From an uncultured Pseudomonadota bacterium (lineage in GTDB: Bacteria; Pseudomonadota; Gammaproteobacteria; Methylococcales; Methylomonadaceae): 8,307 bases of DNA. The translations under genes and the position numbers were made by a program. This document shows positions 7,739 to 8,307 of the stretch, one piece after another (positions within the stretch are counted from its first letter, which is position 1; every line of letters starts with the position of its first letter). Location of the stretch: contig CAJBJW010000117.1 of NCBI GenBank assembly GCA_903953455.1, positions 1 through 8,307 of the forward strand. Reading direction: 5' to 3'. The notes beneath the pieces are model-generated. The model saw only the letters and a list, made by a program, of their open reading frames with translations. It did not search any database and was not told the DNA's origin.

Positions 7739-7774
7739 TATATTGTGGCTTGGATACCCCGTAAATTTTATCAG

Positions 7775-7784
7775 GGGAGGAGGT
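7775..7784 (+). promoter_or_regulatory. Very strong Shine-Dalgarno sequence facing away from the efflux operon
   Basis: GGGAGGAGGT on the plus strand is close to a perfect complement of the 16S rRNA 3' end and sits 8 bases before ATG 7793. It is the best ribosome binding site in the window and serves only a 26-codon frame. On the efflux mRNA the same bases are the C-rich complement in the 5' leader. A chance origin is possible. Confidence 0.45.
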
Positions 7785-7792
7785 CATAGTTG

Positions 7793-7873
7793 ATGCTTAA
7801 GTCATATCATCATAGTGGATTAATCATTGCAATTAACCGAGGCGTTGTCAACAAAGCGCTATTTATTTTATGA
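7793..7873 (+). CDS. Possible small protein or leader peptide, 26 residues
   Basis: An ATG frame ending at TGA 7871-7873 translates to a short basic, partly hydrophobic peptide: MLKSYHHSGL followed by IIAINRGVVNKALFIL. I do not recognise it. What supports it is the strong Shine-Dalgarno at optimal spacing. It is divergent from, and overlaps, the leader and promoter region of the efflux operon. A weak promoter candidate lies upstream (TTGCGG at 7718-7723, 17 bases, TATTGT at 7741-7746). No further gene follows that it could lead into, so an attenuator role is not obvious. It could equally be a chance frame. Confidence 0.3.
   Translation: MLKSYHHSGLIIAINRGVVNKALFIL
7817..7838. promoter_or_regulatory. 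Imperfect inverted repeat over the -10 box, candidate operator
   Basis: GGATTAAT (7817-7824) faces ATTAACC (7832-7838) across seven bases; the inner TTAAT/ATTAA arms are perfect. The dyad covers the -10 box and spacer of the proposed efflux promoter, a usual position for a TetR- or MarR-type repressor site. No such regulator gene is seen in this window, so the binding protein is unknown. A/T-rich dyads arise easily by chance. Confidence 0.3.
7823..7851 (-). promoter_or_regulatory. Sigma70-like promoter for the efflux operon
   Basis: Read on the minus strand: TTGACA (7851-7846, perfect -35), a spacer of exactly 17 bases, and AATGAT (7828-7823, four of six matches to TATAAT). Transcription would start near 7815, giving a leader of about 77 bases before the outer-membrane factor's ATG. 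It is the best promoter candidate I saw upstream of the operon. A second possible -10 box, TATGAT, lies just downstream. The leader can fold a short CCCC/GGGG stem (from 7772-7779 to 7757-7760). Confidence 0.6.
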
Positions 7874-7975
7874 AATAACTTGGTTATCGTTTGGAATGAT
7901 TAATTTTTGATGTATTTATGCCCTTTAGTGCATAGGTATATCTTCACAACTCAATACAAAAAAATAGTACTATAG

Positions 7976-7997
7976 GTCATGAATCTTTTTACATGAC
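7976..7997. repeat. Short inverted repeat beside the transposase remnant
   Basis: GTCATG (7976-7981) and CATGAC (7992-7997) flank ten A/T bases, just beyond the stop codon of the transposase remnant. This is where the terminal repeat of the insertion sequence would be expected, so it may be part of the element's end, but the partner end is outside the window. Confidence 0.3.
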
Positions 7998-8002
7998 AAA
8001 AA

Positions 8003-8307
8003 CTAATCATATTGAAAATCATTTTTAATTTCAATATGTTGAAATAGGCGTTTAATAGATGAGGGCTTAAGATTGAAATGAATTAAAGAGAAACGAAGTA
8101 AATCTAATCCCGATTTAAAAAAAACTTTTTGAAAGCCGTGGGTGTTTTTTAATTTGAATAGGCTTGACGTTCTCATGTTGCCATTCTCCTTTGTACACGA
8201 CCGCCAACATCAAAATAGTGATGTTTTTTAACCCATTTCCAATTAGTTCGGTCAAGCACTAACTCATAATCTGTATTCAAAAAACCAAATAGAGCCATCA
8301 CAAACCA
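8003..8307 (-). pseudogene. IS4-family transposase remnant, internally deleted and frameshifted, 5' end outside the window
   Basis: Reading leftward from the window edge, the first frame gives LVLDRTNWKW, the IS4-family segment that I take to hold the first catalytic aspartate; it closes at a TGA at 8175-8173. A shift at about 8215-8232 restores homology: ILMLAVVYKG, then directly GEWQHENVKPIQIKKH, which belongs near the C-terminus of these proteins. The middle, including the second Asp and the Y-R-E-K glutamate region, is therefore missing, probably about 200 residues. A second frameshift lies in the eight-A run at 8117-8124, after which SGLDLLRFSL and the C-terminal end follow to the TAG at 8005-8003. 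The gene cannot make an active transposase. It marks past mobile-element activity upstream of the efflux operon. Confidence 0.8.
8008..8038. repeat. Perfect 10-base inverted repeat at the transposase 3' end
   Basis: CATATTGAAA (8008-8017) and TTTCAATATG (8029-8038) pair perfectly across eleven bases. It overlaps the last codons of the transposase remnant. In the minus-strand transcript it is followed within a few bases by a run of five U, so it could act as a weak A/T-rich terminator of the element. Confidence 0.4.

Noticed and set aside
1..8307. CRISPR array, tRNA, rRNA, retron or defence system
   Set aside because: No regularly spaced repeats, tRNA-like cloverleaf, rRNA signature, reverse transcriptase or defence-type protein was seen on either strand.

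Overview
The window appears to hold DNA from two unrelated bacteria that meet at about position 1545-1563. The left part (1 to about 1550) looks like a chromosome of Flavobacteriia (Bacteroidota). It carries, on the minus strand, ybeY followed by the first half of mnmG, with no Shine-Dalgarno sequence before either start. One exact and one near-exact parS-type palindrome lie in and beside the 3' end of ybeY, which suggests an origin-proximal segment. The right part (about 1550 to 8307) looks proteobacterial, probably beta or gamma: an IscR/Rrf2-type regulator fragment, a tripartite RND efflux operon with conventional ribosome binding sites and a sigma70-like promoter, and a decayed IS4-family transposase. 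The IscR-like reading frame starts abruptly at the seam and lacks its N-terminal part of roughly 30 residues. A metagenomic or contaminated-assembly chimera is therefore the simplest explanation; real horizontal transfer is possible but cannot be proven from this window.

Layout: mnmG (1-982, minus, 3' end outside the window); two parS-like sites (1038-1053 and 1094-1109); ybeY (1090-1509, minus); the seam; a 5'-truncated IscR-like regulator (1548-1853, plus); a 169-base convergent intergenic stretch; then a minus-strand operon transcribed from right to left: outer-membrane factor (7738-6224), periplasmic adaptor (6227-5118) and RND pump (5121-2023). Stop and start codons overlap at both internal boundaries. 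Upstream of the operon are a promoter candidate with a perfect TTGACA box, an imperfect palindrome over its -10 box, and a 26-codon reading frame on the opposite strand with a very strong ribosome binding site. The right edge is a transposase remnant with a large internal deletion and two frameshifts.

The three efflux genes together encode a complete inner membrane-to-outside pump of the AcrAB-TolC/MexAB-OprM kind (HAE-1 class). Both the adaptor and the outer-membrane factor are probable lipoproteins. No dedicated regulator gene sits next to the operon. I did not find a convincing new multi-gene system. The points most worth checking are the seam, the paired parS sites, the altered cluster ligands in the IscR-like fragment, and the small reading frame facing the efflux promoter.
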